DNA from: Paenibacillus sp. 32352 | GTDB taxonomy: Bacteria; Bacillota; Bacilli; Paenibacillales; NBRC-103111 | Assembly (NCBI RefSeq): GCF_002042965.1 | Contig: NZ_MZNT01000004.1 | Coordinates: 372,001 to 436,000 of the forward strand | Direction: 5' to 3' | DNA: 64,000 nucleotides | In this document: positions 43,498 through 53,100 of the stretch, one piece after another | Layout of the letters: the number at the start of each line of letters is the position of its first letter | How positions within the stretch are numbered: the first letter of the stretch is position 1 | Made by a program: the position numbers and the translations under genes | Notes under the pieces: generated by a model | Told to the model about the DNA's origin: nothing | What the model saw: only the letters and a program-made list of their open reading frames with translations | Database searches by the model: none

Positions 43498-43534
43498 TAG
43501 TTCTCCGTCCTCTCAAGCGGTATTCCATTACTGT

Positions 43535-44836
43535 TCATAATAAACCTTCTCCAATATACCCTCCTTGACGGACGCCCGGAAAACAGGCGAACGAAGCGCT
43601 TCCCATATGAAAAATATACTCATTGAGTGCATCATTCTTGGCCAAACGCTGCTGAATCGGAATAAATTGTTTCCGCGGATCACGATTGAAGCAAATAAAA
43701 AAGAGCCCTGCATCCAATTGACCTGTCTGTTTGTCGATGCCGCTGGAGTAAGAATAGGAACGCCGTAATATTTTTTCTTTATTTTCGCCATGAGCTAGCC
43801 GTATGTGAGCATTTGCGGGAATTACAGGCTTTCCGTCCGCGTTTTTAGCATCCAGCTGCAGGGGATCAAATTCGTTGCTCTGGCCCAGAGGAGCCCCGCT
43901 GCTCCGATAACGTCCGAACGTAGCTTCTTGATCGCTAAGGGTAGAACGATCCCAAACCTCGATACGCATACGAATACGCCGCACCGCCATATAAGTGCCA
44001 TTTTGCATCCAAGATGGTCCATCGGACGATTGCACCCAGACCAGATCATTCATCAGCTTGCTATCCCGTACGTCCGGATTTCCCGTCCCGTCTTTAAAGC
44101 CTAGGAGATTTCTTGGGGTTTCTTGGATATTGGTCGCCGTCGCCGACCGCTGAAACCCTTCCTGCGTCCATCTCAGCACAGCCGTCCCGCGAGCTATACG
44201 GGCTAAATTGCGAATAGCGTGAAATGCCACCTGCATGTCATCCGCACAGACTTGAACGCCAATGTCACCGCCGCACCACTCTTCGCGTAATCGTTCGCCC
44301 GCAAATTTCGGGAAATCCACGAACGCTTCCGGACGTTTTGATGCCAATCCGAATCTTTCGTCGAACATCGAAGGCCCCACGCCAAAAGTAATCGTCAGCT
44401 GATTGGCATTCAGCCCAACCGCTTCCCCCGTATCTTCGGGAGGAAGACTCGGCTGGTCATTATGAGAGCCGACCATTCGTCCCTCTGCCATATTTGCCGA
44501 AGCCTCGGTCCAAGCCCGAAACAGCTTCGTTACTTCGGAGGCCTGTTTGGTTGTTAAATCGAAGGCGGCAAAGCAAAGGAAATTTTGTGCAGGAGTTAAG
44601 ATCCCCGCTTGGTATTGATCATAAAAAGGGATGGTGGACTGACTTCTGTCCGTAGCTGCGGAAGCTGATTTGGAAGCCTTCCCGGTTCCGGTTAGCAAGC
44701 CTCCGACACCAACGCCGACGGAACCGAGCAGCAGTCCGATTCCTCCCGCTCCCGCCATTTTAAGAATATCCCTCCGGCTTACCGTTGACTTACTGTCGGG
44801 TAAATGTTCCTGATCCTGCTTCGTCATGTCATCCAT
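43535..44836 (-). CDS. efeB: EfeB-type dye-decolourising haem peroxidase (Tat-exported)
   Basis: A 433-residue DyP peroxidase that acts in the cell-envelope side of the Efe ferrous/ferric iron system. The twin-arginine signal is SRRDILKMAG (Arg21-Arg22), followed by a glycine-rich hydrophobic core. The DyP motif GFKDGTGNP carries the distal Asp, and VRRIRMRIEVWD follows. The C-terminal half ends in FICFNRDPRKQF and HMGSASFACFPGV. The ATG at 44836 lies four bases after the efeO stop, with GGGAG upstream inside efeO. Confidence 0.93.
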   Translation of the reverse strand: MDDMTKQDQEHLPDSKSTVSRRDILKMAGAGGIGLLLGSVGVGVGGLLTGTGKASKSASAATDRSQSTIPFYDQYQAGILTPAQNFLCFAAFDLTTKQASEVTKLFRAWTEASANMAEGRMVGSHNDQPSLPPEDTGEAVGLNANQLTITFGVGPSMFDERFGLASKRPEAFVDFPKFAGERLREEWCGGDIGVQVCADDMQVAFHAIRNLARIARGTAVLRWTQEGFQRSATATNIQETPRNLLGFKDGTGNPDVRDSKLMNDLVWVQSSDGPSWMQNGTYMAVRRIRMRIEVWDRSTLSDQEATFGRYRSSGAPLGQSNEFDPLQLDAKNADGKPVIPANAHIRLAHGENKEKILRRSYSYSSGIDKQTGQLDAGLFFICFNRDPRKQFIPIQQRLAKNDALNEYIFHMGSASFACFPGVRQGGYIGEGLL

Positions 44837-44840
44837 CGGG

Positions 44841-45713
44841 CTACGCTCCCAACAATTTGCCCATATTGGAAAGCGGCTCAGCCAAGGCATCAATAGATTG
44901 GCTCAGCTTCTTAACTTCGTCGGGCTTAAGCTCGGTATACAATATATAACCGTTATCCTTTTTGTACGGGACAAGCAGAGATGTTAGCTCTTTAAACCGG
45001 TCATCGATGGTTTTAGCTAAGGCCGCATCTTTTTTCTGAAGCTCCGGCTTCAAGATTTCAAATATTTTACTAGCGCCTTCCACATTCGCTGCAAAGTCAT
45101 ACAAGTCCGTATGGGAATAACGTTCTTCCTCTCCGGTTACTTTGGTTGCCGATACCTCATTAAGCAGCTCTACTGCCCCGGTAACCAGCATATTGGCGTC
45201 GATTTCCACCGTTTCTACCTTTGCTCTTAACAGCTTGCTGTTTTTGAGCAGCTCGTCGGCGGCTTCCTCTTGACCTTTGGTCGTCTTGTCCTGCCACAGT
45301 GCTTTTTCAAGCTTGTGGAATCCTTTCCATTCCTTCGGGTCTACGTCATCCTCGCGGGCATCAATATCCGGGTCAAGATCACCCAACGCCTCGGCAATCG
45401 GCTCGATTCTCTCATAGTACATCCGTGCAGGTGCATACAGCGCCTGGCTTTTCGCCAAATCTCCGGCTTTCACCGCAGCGACAAAATCGCCGGTTTGCTT
45501 GACGAATAAATCGCACTGCTCGATCACAAATTTGCGGTACTGTTCCACCTCAGACTTCAACGCTGCACTGTCTGAAGCAGGAGCTGCTTGGTTAGACGTA
45601 TTGTTAGCTGCTGGCGCCGGGGAAGGCTGCACACTCGCTTTATTAGCTCCGCATCCGATAAATACTAAGGTAGAGGAGAGGAGAATTGCTGAAACAACAT
45701 TACGGGTCATCAT
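44841..45713 (-). CDS. efeO: EfeO/EfeM-type iron-uptake lipoprotein
   Basis: A 290-residue lipoprotein with the M75-peptidase-like fold of EfeO. The lipidated Cys is residue 21 in LVFIGCG. It has an Ala/Pro-rich linker and then the helical domain with GFHKLEKALW, whose HxxE is the proposed metal-binding motif. No cupredoxin domain is present, so it is the short EfeM form. I start at the paired ATGs at 45713/45710. AAGGAG lies a rather long 13 bases away. A Fur-box-like site lies upstream, so repression by iron is likely. Confidence 0.9.
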   Translation of the reverse strand: MMTRNVVSAILLSSTLVFIGCGANKASVQPSPAPAANNTSNQAAPASDSAALKSEVEQYRKFVIEQCDLFVKQTGDFVAAVKAGDLAKSQALYAPARMYYERIEPIAEALGDLDPDIDAREDDVDPKEWKGFHKLEKALWQDKTTKGQEEAADELLKNSKLLRAKVETVEIDANMLVTGAVELLNEVSATKVTGEEERYSHTDLYDFAANVEGASKIFEILKPELQKKDAALAKTIDDRFKELTSLLVPYKKDNGYILYTELKPDEVKKLSQSIDALAEPLSNMGKLLGA

Positions 45714-45758
45714 TATAATAGGACATCTCCTTATATCGTTTATGAAAAACAATAGATA

Positions 45759-45775
45759 TTGATAATCATTCTCAA
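45759..45775 (-). promoter_or_regulatory. Fur-box-like operator of the efe operon
   Basis: TTGATAATCATTCTCAA matches the Fur 7-1-7 pattern TGATAATnATTATCA with one mismatch. It lies about 50 bases upstream of the efeO start. An extended minus-strand -10 (TGTGATAAT) lies just upstream, with a TTGAAA about 15 bases before it, so the box would cover the transcription start region. Confidence 0.75.
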
Positions 45776-45889
45776 ATAAATTATCACAGTTCATCCTGTT
45801 TTTCAATTGTTTTTTGATGTACATAAAGACTCCCTTCCACAGCGCAAACTAAAAGTTCAAACCATTCATTTCATAGGCTTTTTCACTTA

Positions 45890-45918
45890 TAGACTCACAG
45901 TCTAATTTTAGGTATAAT
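45890..45918 (+). promoter_or_regulatory. Promoter with palindromic operator of the TetR-oxidoreductase gene
   Basis: TAGACT at 45890-45895, 17 bases, then a perfect TATAAT at 45913-45918. The palindrome TAGACTCACAGTCTA (45890-45904), with six-base arms around CAC, covers the -35 element. This is the usual shape of a TetR-family site. Autorepression by the adjacent regulator domain is an inference. Confidence 0.7.
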
Positions 45919-45949
45919 GAAGCCGAAAAGACTTGTGAGGTGGGTCGGA

Positions 45950-47905
45950 ATGAACCGGTTGATGCGATCGGCAACGAGAAAGAAGCGGGAATACATGATT
46001 GAGGTTGCCCTTCGATTGTTCATAGAGCATGGCTATGAGCAAGTTTCCGTAGATGACATCATCGCGGCTACGAACACGTCAAAAGGAACCTTTTATCATT
46101 ATTTTAAAGGGAAGGATGAGATTTTGCGGGAAATTTACCGCAAGCAAATCCATACAATCAGCGAATGGGCCGTAAAAAAACCGTCCCAAGTCCAATCCTT
46201 GGAAGGACATATAAACAGACTCTTTTTAGACTTGGCGTCGAATATTCAGGCTTATCCCAGGCTGGTACGCAGTTTAATCGCCTTGTCACTGCAAAATGAG
46301 TCGGTCAAAAACATTGAAGACGAACAATTTCAGCTGCTGTACGATCGGCTGCTTTATTGGCTTCCAGAGGCGAATAAAGTTAGGCTGCTCATTACCGCAT
46401 ACAGAGGAACGTTGTGGATGTGGTGCTCTCAAGAGGAAATGGACTTACCTGATTTAATGCGCAGCAACCTGGCGTGGGTTTGGTCAGGTCTACGTTTGGA
46501 ACAACAAGAATCATCCATCTCGGTAGAAACGAGGCAAGCAGGGCCGGAAGCGGCATGGCTTGCGCATAGCGCTAAGGAGGAAAAGAAGATGAGAATCGCA
46601 ATTATTGGAGGCGGATTGGCCGGCTTGACGGCAGCCGCTTATTTGTCGGAGCAGCCTGGAGTCGAAGGCGTCTTATTCGAGAGAAGTCCGCAGCTGGGCG
46701 GCCGCGCGTTCACGTACGAGAAAGCAGGCTTCACCTTAAATTATGGAGCCCATGCCATCTATGGTATCGATCGTCATGAAATTTCAACGATGGAGCGTGA
46801 GCTTGGTCTTTCCTTCAGCTCCAAGCAGGTGGACAAACGCAGAGTTATGTATGCGAAGCACGATCAATTAACGCCTGCTCCACTCGATTTCGTCAACCTG
46901 ATGCGGACCGAACTATTAAACACGATGCAAAAGGTGCGCTTCGTTGGGGAAATCACCGCGATTATTGCCCATATCCACAATGTTAAAAATTATGAAACGC
47001 TAGGCGACTATCTGGCTCATTCCGATGCCGACGAGGATGTCAAGGAGCTGTGGGAACATCTAGTGTGCTCCAACTTCTTTATTACTCCGGAGGAAGCCCG
47101 CAAGGTTCCAGGTGCGGTCATCAGCGAATATTACCATAACCTGTTCCTGTCCAGCCGTCCGGTAAACTATATATTGGGAAGCTGGGCCGTTATTACAAAT
47201 CAGCTGCGGCAAAAAATCGAAATTTCCGGCCGCTGGGAATTGGCGCTCCAGGAAGGCGTTGAGTCCATTCAATATGCGGATCGTAAATACCAGTTGAAAA
47301 CGAAAAACCGTGAAGAGAGCTTCGATCGCGTCATCTTCGCGATGCCTGTTCAGCAAACATGCAAGCTTCTCAAAGGCACACCTTGGGAACCGTTCCTGGC
47401 TCCTTACGAAAACAATACCGCAACCGAGGTTATGGTGTACGATATCGGCCTGAAACGCGTCGTAGCCAGTCCATTCTCCTACATTAGCGATATGGACAAT
47501 AAGCTGTTCATCAGCGACGTATCGGCAACGGACCATACGTTGGTTCCTGAAGGCGGTCAGCTGCTGCAAGGGATTGCCTACTTAAGCGACAGCTTCGCGG
47601 ACGAACAGGAGCGTAAAGATTATTTGGAAAAGAAAACGAAGCAAATGGAAGACCTGTTCGATCATTACTACCCAGGCTGGCGGGATGAAACCGCAGTGAA
47701 GCGTGTTTCCAAAAAAGCGATGGTAGCCAGCGTGAAAAACATCGTAACGAACGAGCTGCTGCCTACTCGTTTGGATCATGTACCGTTTTATTTCTGCGGA
47801 GATGGTTGTGTCGGAAAAGGCGAGCTGGCGGAGAGAGCATTTTCAAGTGCGCGGCTGGTTGCGAAATCGATTATTGAGGATTTAAAAGTGCCGGCTAAAG
47901 TATAG
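45950..47905 (+). CDS. TetR regulator fused in frame to an FAD-dependent oxidoreductase
   Basis: One open frame of 651 codons. Residues about 1-190 are a full TetR regulator, with the helix-turn-helix VSVDDIIAATNTSKGTFYHYF at about 32-52 and a helical ligand domain. Residues about 214-651 are an FAD amine-oxidase/phytoene-desaturase-like protein, with the nucleotide loop IIGGGLAGLTAAAYL near 218-232, then the LGGRAFTY motif and a C-terminal YFCGDGCVGKG flavin motif. Between them, AAGGAGG stands eight bases before Met214 (ATG at 46589), so a separate oxidoreductase may also be made. The ATG at 45950 is chosen because GAGGTGG precedes it. The ATG at 45917 lies inside the -10 box. Confidence 0.85.
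   Translation: MNRLMRSATRKKREYMIEVALRLFIEHGYEQVSVDDIIAATNTSKGTFYHYFKGKDEILREIYRKQIHTISEWAVKKPSQVQSLEGHINRLFLDLASNIQAYPRLVRSLIALSLQNESVKNIEDEQFQLLYDRLLYWLPEANKVRLLITAYRGTLWMWCSQEEMDLPDLMRSNLAWVWSGLRLEQQESSISVETRQAGPEAAWLAHSAKEEKKMRIAIIGGGLAGLTAAAYLSEQPGVEGVLFERSPQLGGRAFTYEKAGFTLNYGAHAIYGIDRHEISTMERELGLSFSSKQVDKRRVMYAKHDQLTPAPLDFVNLMRTELLNTMQKVRFVGEITAIIAHIHNVKNYETLGDYLAHSDADEDVKELWEHLVCSNFFITPEEARKVPGAVISEYYHNLFLSSRPVNYILGSWAVITNQLRQKIEISGRWELALQEGVESIQYADRKYQLKTKNREESFDRVIFAMPVQQTCKLLKGTPWEPFLAPYENNTATEVMVYDIGLKRVVASPFSYISDMDNKLFISDVSATDHTLVPEGGQLLQGIAYLSDSFADEQERKDYLEKKTKQMEDLFDHYYPGWRDETAVKRVSKKAMVASVKNIVTNELLPTRLDHVPFYFCGDGCVGKGELAERAFSSARLVAKSIIEDLKVPAKV
46574..46591 (+). promoter_or_regulatory. 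Internal ribosome site and ATG at the fusion junction
   Basis: AAGGAGG at 46574-46580 and ATG at 46589-46591, eight bases apart, in the same frame as the long ORF. The 438-residue product from this ATG would be a complete oxidoreductase starting MRIAIIGGGLAGL. Confidence 0.8.
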
Positions 47906-50018
47906 AGGATATCATTTGACCGATAAAAGAAAGCGCGGCTTGGACAATGAGCCCCGCAGTCCATAGCAGCTTGGAAAACCAACCCGATTCTTGAACGGAA
48001 TCGGGTTGTTGTGTTTCCTTAGGCTTTTGCTCTATGGAAGGATTATGAAAGGCGGTCTTAGCCCCGGAGGATTTAATTGTTACGGTTCGAGTTGCCCCAT
48101 CCCAGCTAAGCTGTCCTCCGAACGCCTCACCGATAAATCGTGCAGGCGCCATCGTGTAGCCGTTAACCAGCTGTGCTGCTGCTTCCAGCTGAACGGCCTG
48201 CCCGTTTTTCCAGGCTTGCCGATCCCCAATTTTCAGAGAGATTGTTATATCCCCTTTGCGTCCTGCCGCCGTCTGCGTCTTCTCATCCCAAGTCACGTCA
48301 GCACCCATCGCTTCGAAGATAGCCCTTAGCGGCACCAATGTATTACCGTCTCGGATTACAGGCGGCTGCTCGTACTGCTGCCGCTGCCCGTTCAATTCAA
48401 CGGTAACCTGGGAGGATAAGGCAAACGATTTGGATGCGACCTTCGTTCCGCTTCGATTGTATACCGTGAGCTGAAGATTCGATCCTTCAGCGACTTGCCC
48501 GGCACTCAGTTCGATCCCGAAAGGAGGGTTCGTCTGGGATTCAATGATCTCCCCGTTGATCGAATATTCGATTTTTCCGATATAAATATCGGGAATTTTG
48601 ACCCAAGGCGTGATTTTCGTTTTGACCGCGAAGGTGTTGTCAGAACCTCCCAGCTTCACATGGCCGATGCCGTCCGATGGCTTGGCTCCCTGCTCCACCT
48701 TGGATAAATAAAACGGGGAGGCGATCATCCGGCTGTACAAGCTTTTCATCTGCTCGTTGGCTCCGAGCAAATAGTTATTCTGCGATTCGCGGTTTTTCAG
48801 ATCCACATTAAAATAGGTGATGGACTTCAATCGCGGGTACTTAAGCGGCATGATCTCATATAACCGGTGCAAATTCAGCAGACCGTAATCCGTAAACGAT
48901 TCTTGCGGAATGTGGGCATAGTGGGAAACAGCCGTTTCACTGATCATGAGAGGCTTCCGGTCCGAATAAGTCTTATACAAGTAATCCAGCCTCTCGATCG
49001 GACTCGTCGCTTGCATATTCGCCTGCTTGGGGTCGCCGTTCTCATATGGTTCCGTATACATACTGACACCGACCCAATCCACATAATCATCCCCTGGATA
49101 ATAGGCATCCATCGAGTAGGCCGGAACATCACCGGGACTCCAAACCATGGCCACATTAGGGGCTTCTTCGGCCATCACATCATGGACAAGCCGGAACTTT
49201 TCTATATACTTTGCCGGATCGCCATGCCACACGACCCAATCTCCGTTCATCTCGCTGGCATAGCGAAGGAAAATAGGGGTACCGGACGCTTTGGCTGCGC
49301 GCGCCCATTGACGCAGGTAGGCGTCATCCTGGACCGAATCGAGCCCCTTGGACGGCTCCCAAGCGATCTGCAAGGCTGCTCCCGCTTCCTTGGCTCTTAC
49401 GGCATACTGCTGAGGGAAAGGATTCCCTACCTGTGCGTATGCCAAGTACAGGGCATGATTTTTCCCGTACAGGGATTTCGATTTGGTGAACTGATTTTGC
49501 ATCGCAGGGTCCTGCTCGGAGTACATGCCGATATACATGCCGTACTCCGGCTCGAATTTGGCCAGCTTGCCGTTCTTCGGAGCCCCCTGTTGCCGCAAAA
49601 GCTCCGTATCGTCCGTGGACATGTAAACGTCCAGAATTGTCCTTATCTGCTCGGCGCGTTGAAGGTCGACGGCTCCCCAATCCTTGCCGTATAAGAGCCA
49701 ATATTGATTTTCCAGCTCATAATAGCGAATGGCATTGTCATAATCGCGGATGCTGTCAAAATATTCGTCCAGCTTGCCGCTGAACAGCGCGGCACTCTGC
49801 CAATCCTCGATGGATGCATAGTGATCAACCAAAAACTCCCAATGGGGCACCGCTTCTTCCGGGCGGCCGGCGTTCACGGCGGCTTCAGCAGCCTTCCAGC
49901 GATCCCATATCGGGTCGGCATGCGCCGGGGATGCTCCCAGCCACAAGCCGCAAGCCATCGTTAACGCAAGCAAGCCTTTGATCCAACGGGTTATTACTTT
50001 AGGTGTAGCAGCAGCCAT
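47895..50018 (-). CDS. Secreted GH26-like glycosidase with copper-amine-oxidase-N stalk domain
   Basis: A 707-residue exported protein. It has a signal peptide to about residue 34 and a helical, TPR-like part (about 35-135). A GH26-type barrel (about 150-430) has the probable acid/base Glu256 in RYASEMNGDW and nucleophile Glu361 in LMISETAVSHY. A beta region follows (about 430-550), then a copper-amine-oxidase N-like stalk domain (about 555-655, PPVIRDGNTLVPLRAIFEAMG) and a hydrophobic C-terminal helix. GH26 members act on mannans or mixed-linkage glucans. The 3' end overlaps the convergent oxidoreductase gene by 11 bases. Confidence 0.82.
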   Translation of the reverse strand: MAAATPKVITRWIKGLLALTMACGLWLGASPAHADPIWDRWKAAEAAVNAGRPEEAVPHWEFLVDHYASIEDWQSAALFSGKLDEYFDSIRDYDNAIRYYELENQYWLLYGKDWGAVDLQRAEQIRTILDVYMSTDDTELLRQQGAPKNGKLAKFEPEYGMYIGMYSEQDPAMQNQFTKSKSLYGKNHALYLAYAQVGNPFPQQYAVRAKEAGAALQIAWEPSKGLDSVQDDAYLRQWARAAKASGTPIFLRYASEMNGDWVVWHGDPAKYIEKFRLVHDVMAEEAPNVAMVWSPGDVPAYSMDAYYPGDDYVDWVGVSMYTEPYENGDPKQANMQATSPIERLDYLYKTYSDRKPLMISETAVSHYAHIPQESFTDYGLLNLHRLYEIMPLKYPRLKSITYFNVDLKNRESQNNYLLGANEQMKSLYSRMIASPFYLSKVEQGAKPSDGIGHVKLGGSDNTFAVKTKITPWVKIPDIYIGKIEYSINGEIIESQTNPPFGIELSAGQVAEGSNLQLTVYNRSGTKVASKSFALSSQVTVELNGQRQQYEQPPVIRDGNTLVPLRAIFEAMGADVTWDEKTQTAAGRKGDITISLKIGDRQAWKNGQAVQLEAAAQLVNGYTMAPARFIGEAFGGQLSWDGATRTVTIKSSGAKTAFHNPSIEQKPKETQQPDSVQESGWFSKLLWTAGLIVQAALSFIGQMISSIL

Positions 50019-50104
50019 GTTCTTCTCCCCTCTCTCGCTGCCTGTAACCGGCTGCGAGTGGACCGTCGATTTTATCCATAATGAATCTATTTACGTATAA
50101 ATGC

Positions 50105-53100
50105 CTATAAGGTTTCTAAATAGACGCTGCTTCCTTTGCCTCCGGGCTCAGCAGGCTGTACGACCAGCCGGCGCGGTAGACGGGCACGAAGCTCGGGAAC
50201 GTGGCTGATGACCCCTACCGTCAGCTTATCGTAATGCAGCTTCTCCAGCGCAACAATGACCGTCTCCAGCAAATCCTGATCCAACGTGCCGAATCCTTCG
50301 TCGAGGAAGAAAAATTCCAGAGGATATTGCCCCTTCAGCTGGATTTGTGCAGATAAGGCCAGGGCTAACGATAACGATGTGAGGAAGGTTTCTCCGCCAG
50401 ATAACGTGGAAACCGGTCTCTTCACGCCTCCATTAGAGTCGTCCCGAATGATAAAGCCGCCGGAGGAATCGACTTCAATGGCATACTTTTGCCGTGTGAG
50501 CTGTCCCAGACGCTCGGATGCCGCACGGCTTACCTGCATCAGCTGCTCTTCAGCCAAAAATTCGACGAAGGCATTACCCCGCAGCACCGACTGCAGCTTG
50601 CTGAGCAGCGTCAGCTCGCTCTGCTTGACCAACCGCCTGGATTCCAGCTCGCTCCACCTTGCGTGCTTGGCTTGGATCGATTCCCAGTCCCGTTCTGCCT
50701 TTGCCTTAGCCTGAAGCGCTGCTTCATCGAGCCGCTTGCATTCGGCAAGCTCGGACTCCATCGCTGCCCACTGCTCCTCTGTAATGCTGCGTCCGGCCAG
50801 CAGCCCGGCCAATTGGGCTTCCTGAGTCCTGAGCTGATGCTCCAGCTTGCTGTAGGCTTCTACCTCCGCGCTCCAGGCTTGCTTGTTATCGTCGGAAATT
50901 AATGCGGAGATGACTTCCTCCGGTGAAGCAAAGCTATGCAGAGCGCCTTGACGCTTCCACTCCTCCTCCGCTTGCTCCGCCTGCTCCGCCGCGTTCTGGA
51001 CCGCCTTGCAGGCCGCTGCATAGGCTTGTGCGGCTTGCTGTCCGGCCAACTGGGACGACTCATGTTCCAGCTTCGTCCAATCATTGGCAAGCCTTAGTCC
51101 ATCCAGTTGCTTGGAAGCAGCCTCCATTTGGGATTGAATGTCCCCGCTGCCTGCCCATTCCGTCAGCTTAGCGGCTTTCTCCTCCACCTGCTGATGGACG
51201 CTTTTCCATTCCGTCTTCCATTGAACGCTCTGGCGGTCCAGCTCGTTCATTCGCTGCTGAATCCCGCTGATCGCAAGCAGCTTTTCGTCTATAAAGCCTA
51301 CGCTCTTGTCCAGCCGCTGGCGGATGTCCTCCGCCTGCTGCAGGCTCTTGCGTTGGCGCTCTGCAGCTGCTTCGACTTGCTCATAATCGATATCGGAAAA
51401 CTTGCGTTTCCATGAATCCGTCAATTCGCTGACGGTTTGCTGGAGCTTCTCCGTTTTTTGCCGGACCCCAGCCGCCAGTGTATGTAAGGTCTGCTGCTTG
51501 GAACGCAGCTCTCCGCTCATCCGATCCAGGCTTCCCCTGAGCTGCAGCAGCTCCTGAAGCCTCTTCTGCAGCAGCTGATATTGCTTGTTAGCCTCCGTCA
51601 GACCGTTCTCGGCCTGCTGAAAATCCTCCTTCAGCTGCTGCTCAGCCGCAGATCGATCGACCACCGTGCAGGACCGTTCCCGTTCGGATCGCAGTTCCCA
51701 TGCCTCGATGGCTGCAGCCGCTTCGGCCAACGTTTCATTCGCCTGCAGCTGCGGAAGCATGGACCTCCACTGCTGAACGACATGGTTCAAGCTCAAACTC
51801 AGCTGGCTTGCCGCCAGCTGCTGCTGCCTCGCTTGAAGCAGCAAGTGCTCAAGCCGGGCAATCGCGGCCTCGGTATCAGAGCCTGTCTCCGTTTCATGCT
51901 CGTGAAGCGAATTGGGAGCCGGATGATGCGTCGAACCGCATACCGGGCATGGATCTCCGGTCTCCAGCTTGGCGGCTAATGCAGCCGCCATGGCTTTCAG
52001 CTCGGCTTCGCGTCCCGCAGCCTTGAAATCGCCGATCCATCCCGGGATAGCCTCCGTAATCCCGGTCAGGCTATCCTCATGACCGCTTACTGCCGAGTAG
52101 ATCTCGGACATATCCTGAAGCCAGGCAGACAAGTCTTGTCCCCATTGGCTCTCTTTGCTTTGTAACTCAGCTTGCTCCTGTCCGATAGCTTGCAGCCCGG
52201 CCTCGTGGCGCTCGCGCTCCGCATGCTGCTCTTCAAGCTGCTGACGCCATTGCTCGATCGTCCGCTTCTCCTGCAGCGCCTCCTGCAGGCGCTCCCGGAT
52301 CCCGCTCGGCACCTCCACCAGCGCAAGCTCCGCCTTCAGGTCAGCTTGGCGCTTGACGGCCTTGTCGCGAAGCTCCTGCTCCCGCAGAAGCTGCTCGCGC
52401 GCTTCGGCAAGAGCGGCCTCCGTCTGCGCATCCTGCGCAGCGAGCCTGGCGAGCGCTTCGCGCTGCTGCTTCAGCTCTGCCGCGAGCGCCTGCGCCTGCT
52501 GCAGCTTGTCGAGCCGCAGCAGCAGCGGCGCCTCCTGCGCGGCGAGCGCCTCTCGCGCGGCGGCAAGCGCAGCCTGCGCTTGCTCCAGCGCGGCCTGCGC
52601 GCTCTGCAGCGCCGCTTCGGCGGCCGCAGCCGCGTCGCGCTCGCGGGCCAGCCGCGCCAGCGCCTGCTCGCGCTGCCGCGCGTACGGCTGCGCGAGCTCC
52701 GCTTGCGCGGCGCGGGCGAGCTGCGCCTGCAGCGCGAGCACGTGCGGCGCGCGGGCGGCGTGCTGCTCGCGCTGCACGCGCACGGCCGCGAGCTCCTGCT
52801 GCAGCTCGCGCACGCGGCGCTGCTCGGCTGCGCGCGCCTCGCAGGCGGCAAGCTGCTCGCGCAGCCGCTGTGCAGCCTGCGCTGCCGCTTCAAGCGCGGC
52901 CGCCGCGGCATCCAGCGCCGGCTGCGACGCATCGCCGAGCCCCTGCTGCTCGGCGGTGATCTCCTTGATCGCTATATCCGTTTCCTTATAGCGGGCGGCT
53001 GTCTTGGCGCTCAGCTGGTCGCCATACGGCTCCAGATGAAACAACCGCTGCAGCATTTGTCTCCGTTCGCTGCCCTTTAGTGCGAGAAACTCCGCAAATT

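Noticed and set aside
45917-45949. Upstream ATG at 45917 as the start of the TetR fusion
   Set aside because: The ATG lies inside the TATAAT box and could not be in the transcript made from that promoter; the ATG at 45950 has a good ribosome site.
50034-50058. CTCGCAGCC / GGCAGCGAG hairpin as the sbcC terminator
   Set aside because: It is followed by the ribosome site of the next gene and not by a T run; it might hinder ribosome binding but this cannot be judged from sequence alone.
52172-53080. 302-codon and 212-codon open frames on the plus strand within sbcC
   Set aside because: They are artefacts of the GC-rich coiled-coil segment, with almost only Ala, Arg, Leu, Ser and Cys, and no recognisable domain.
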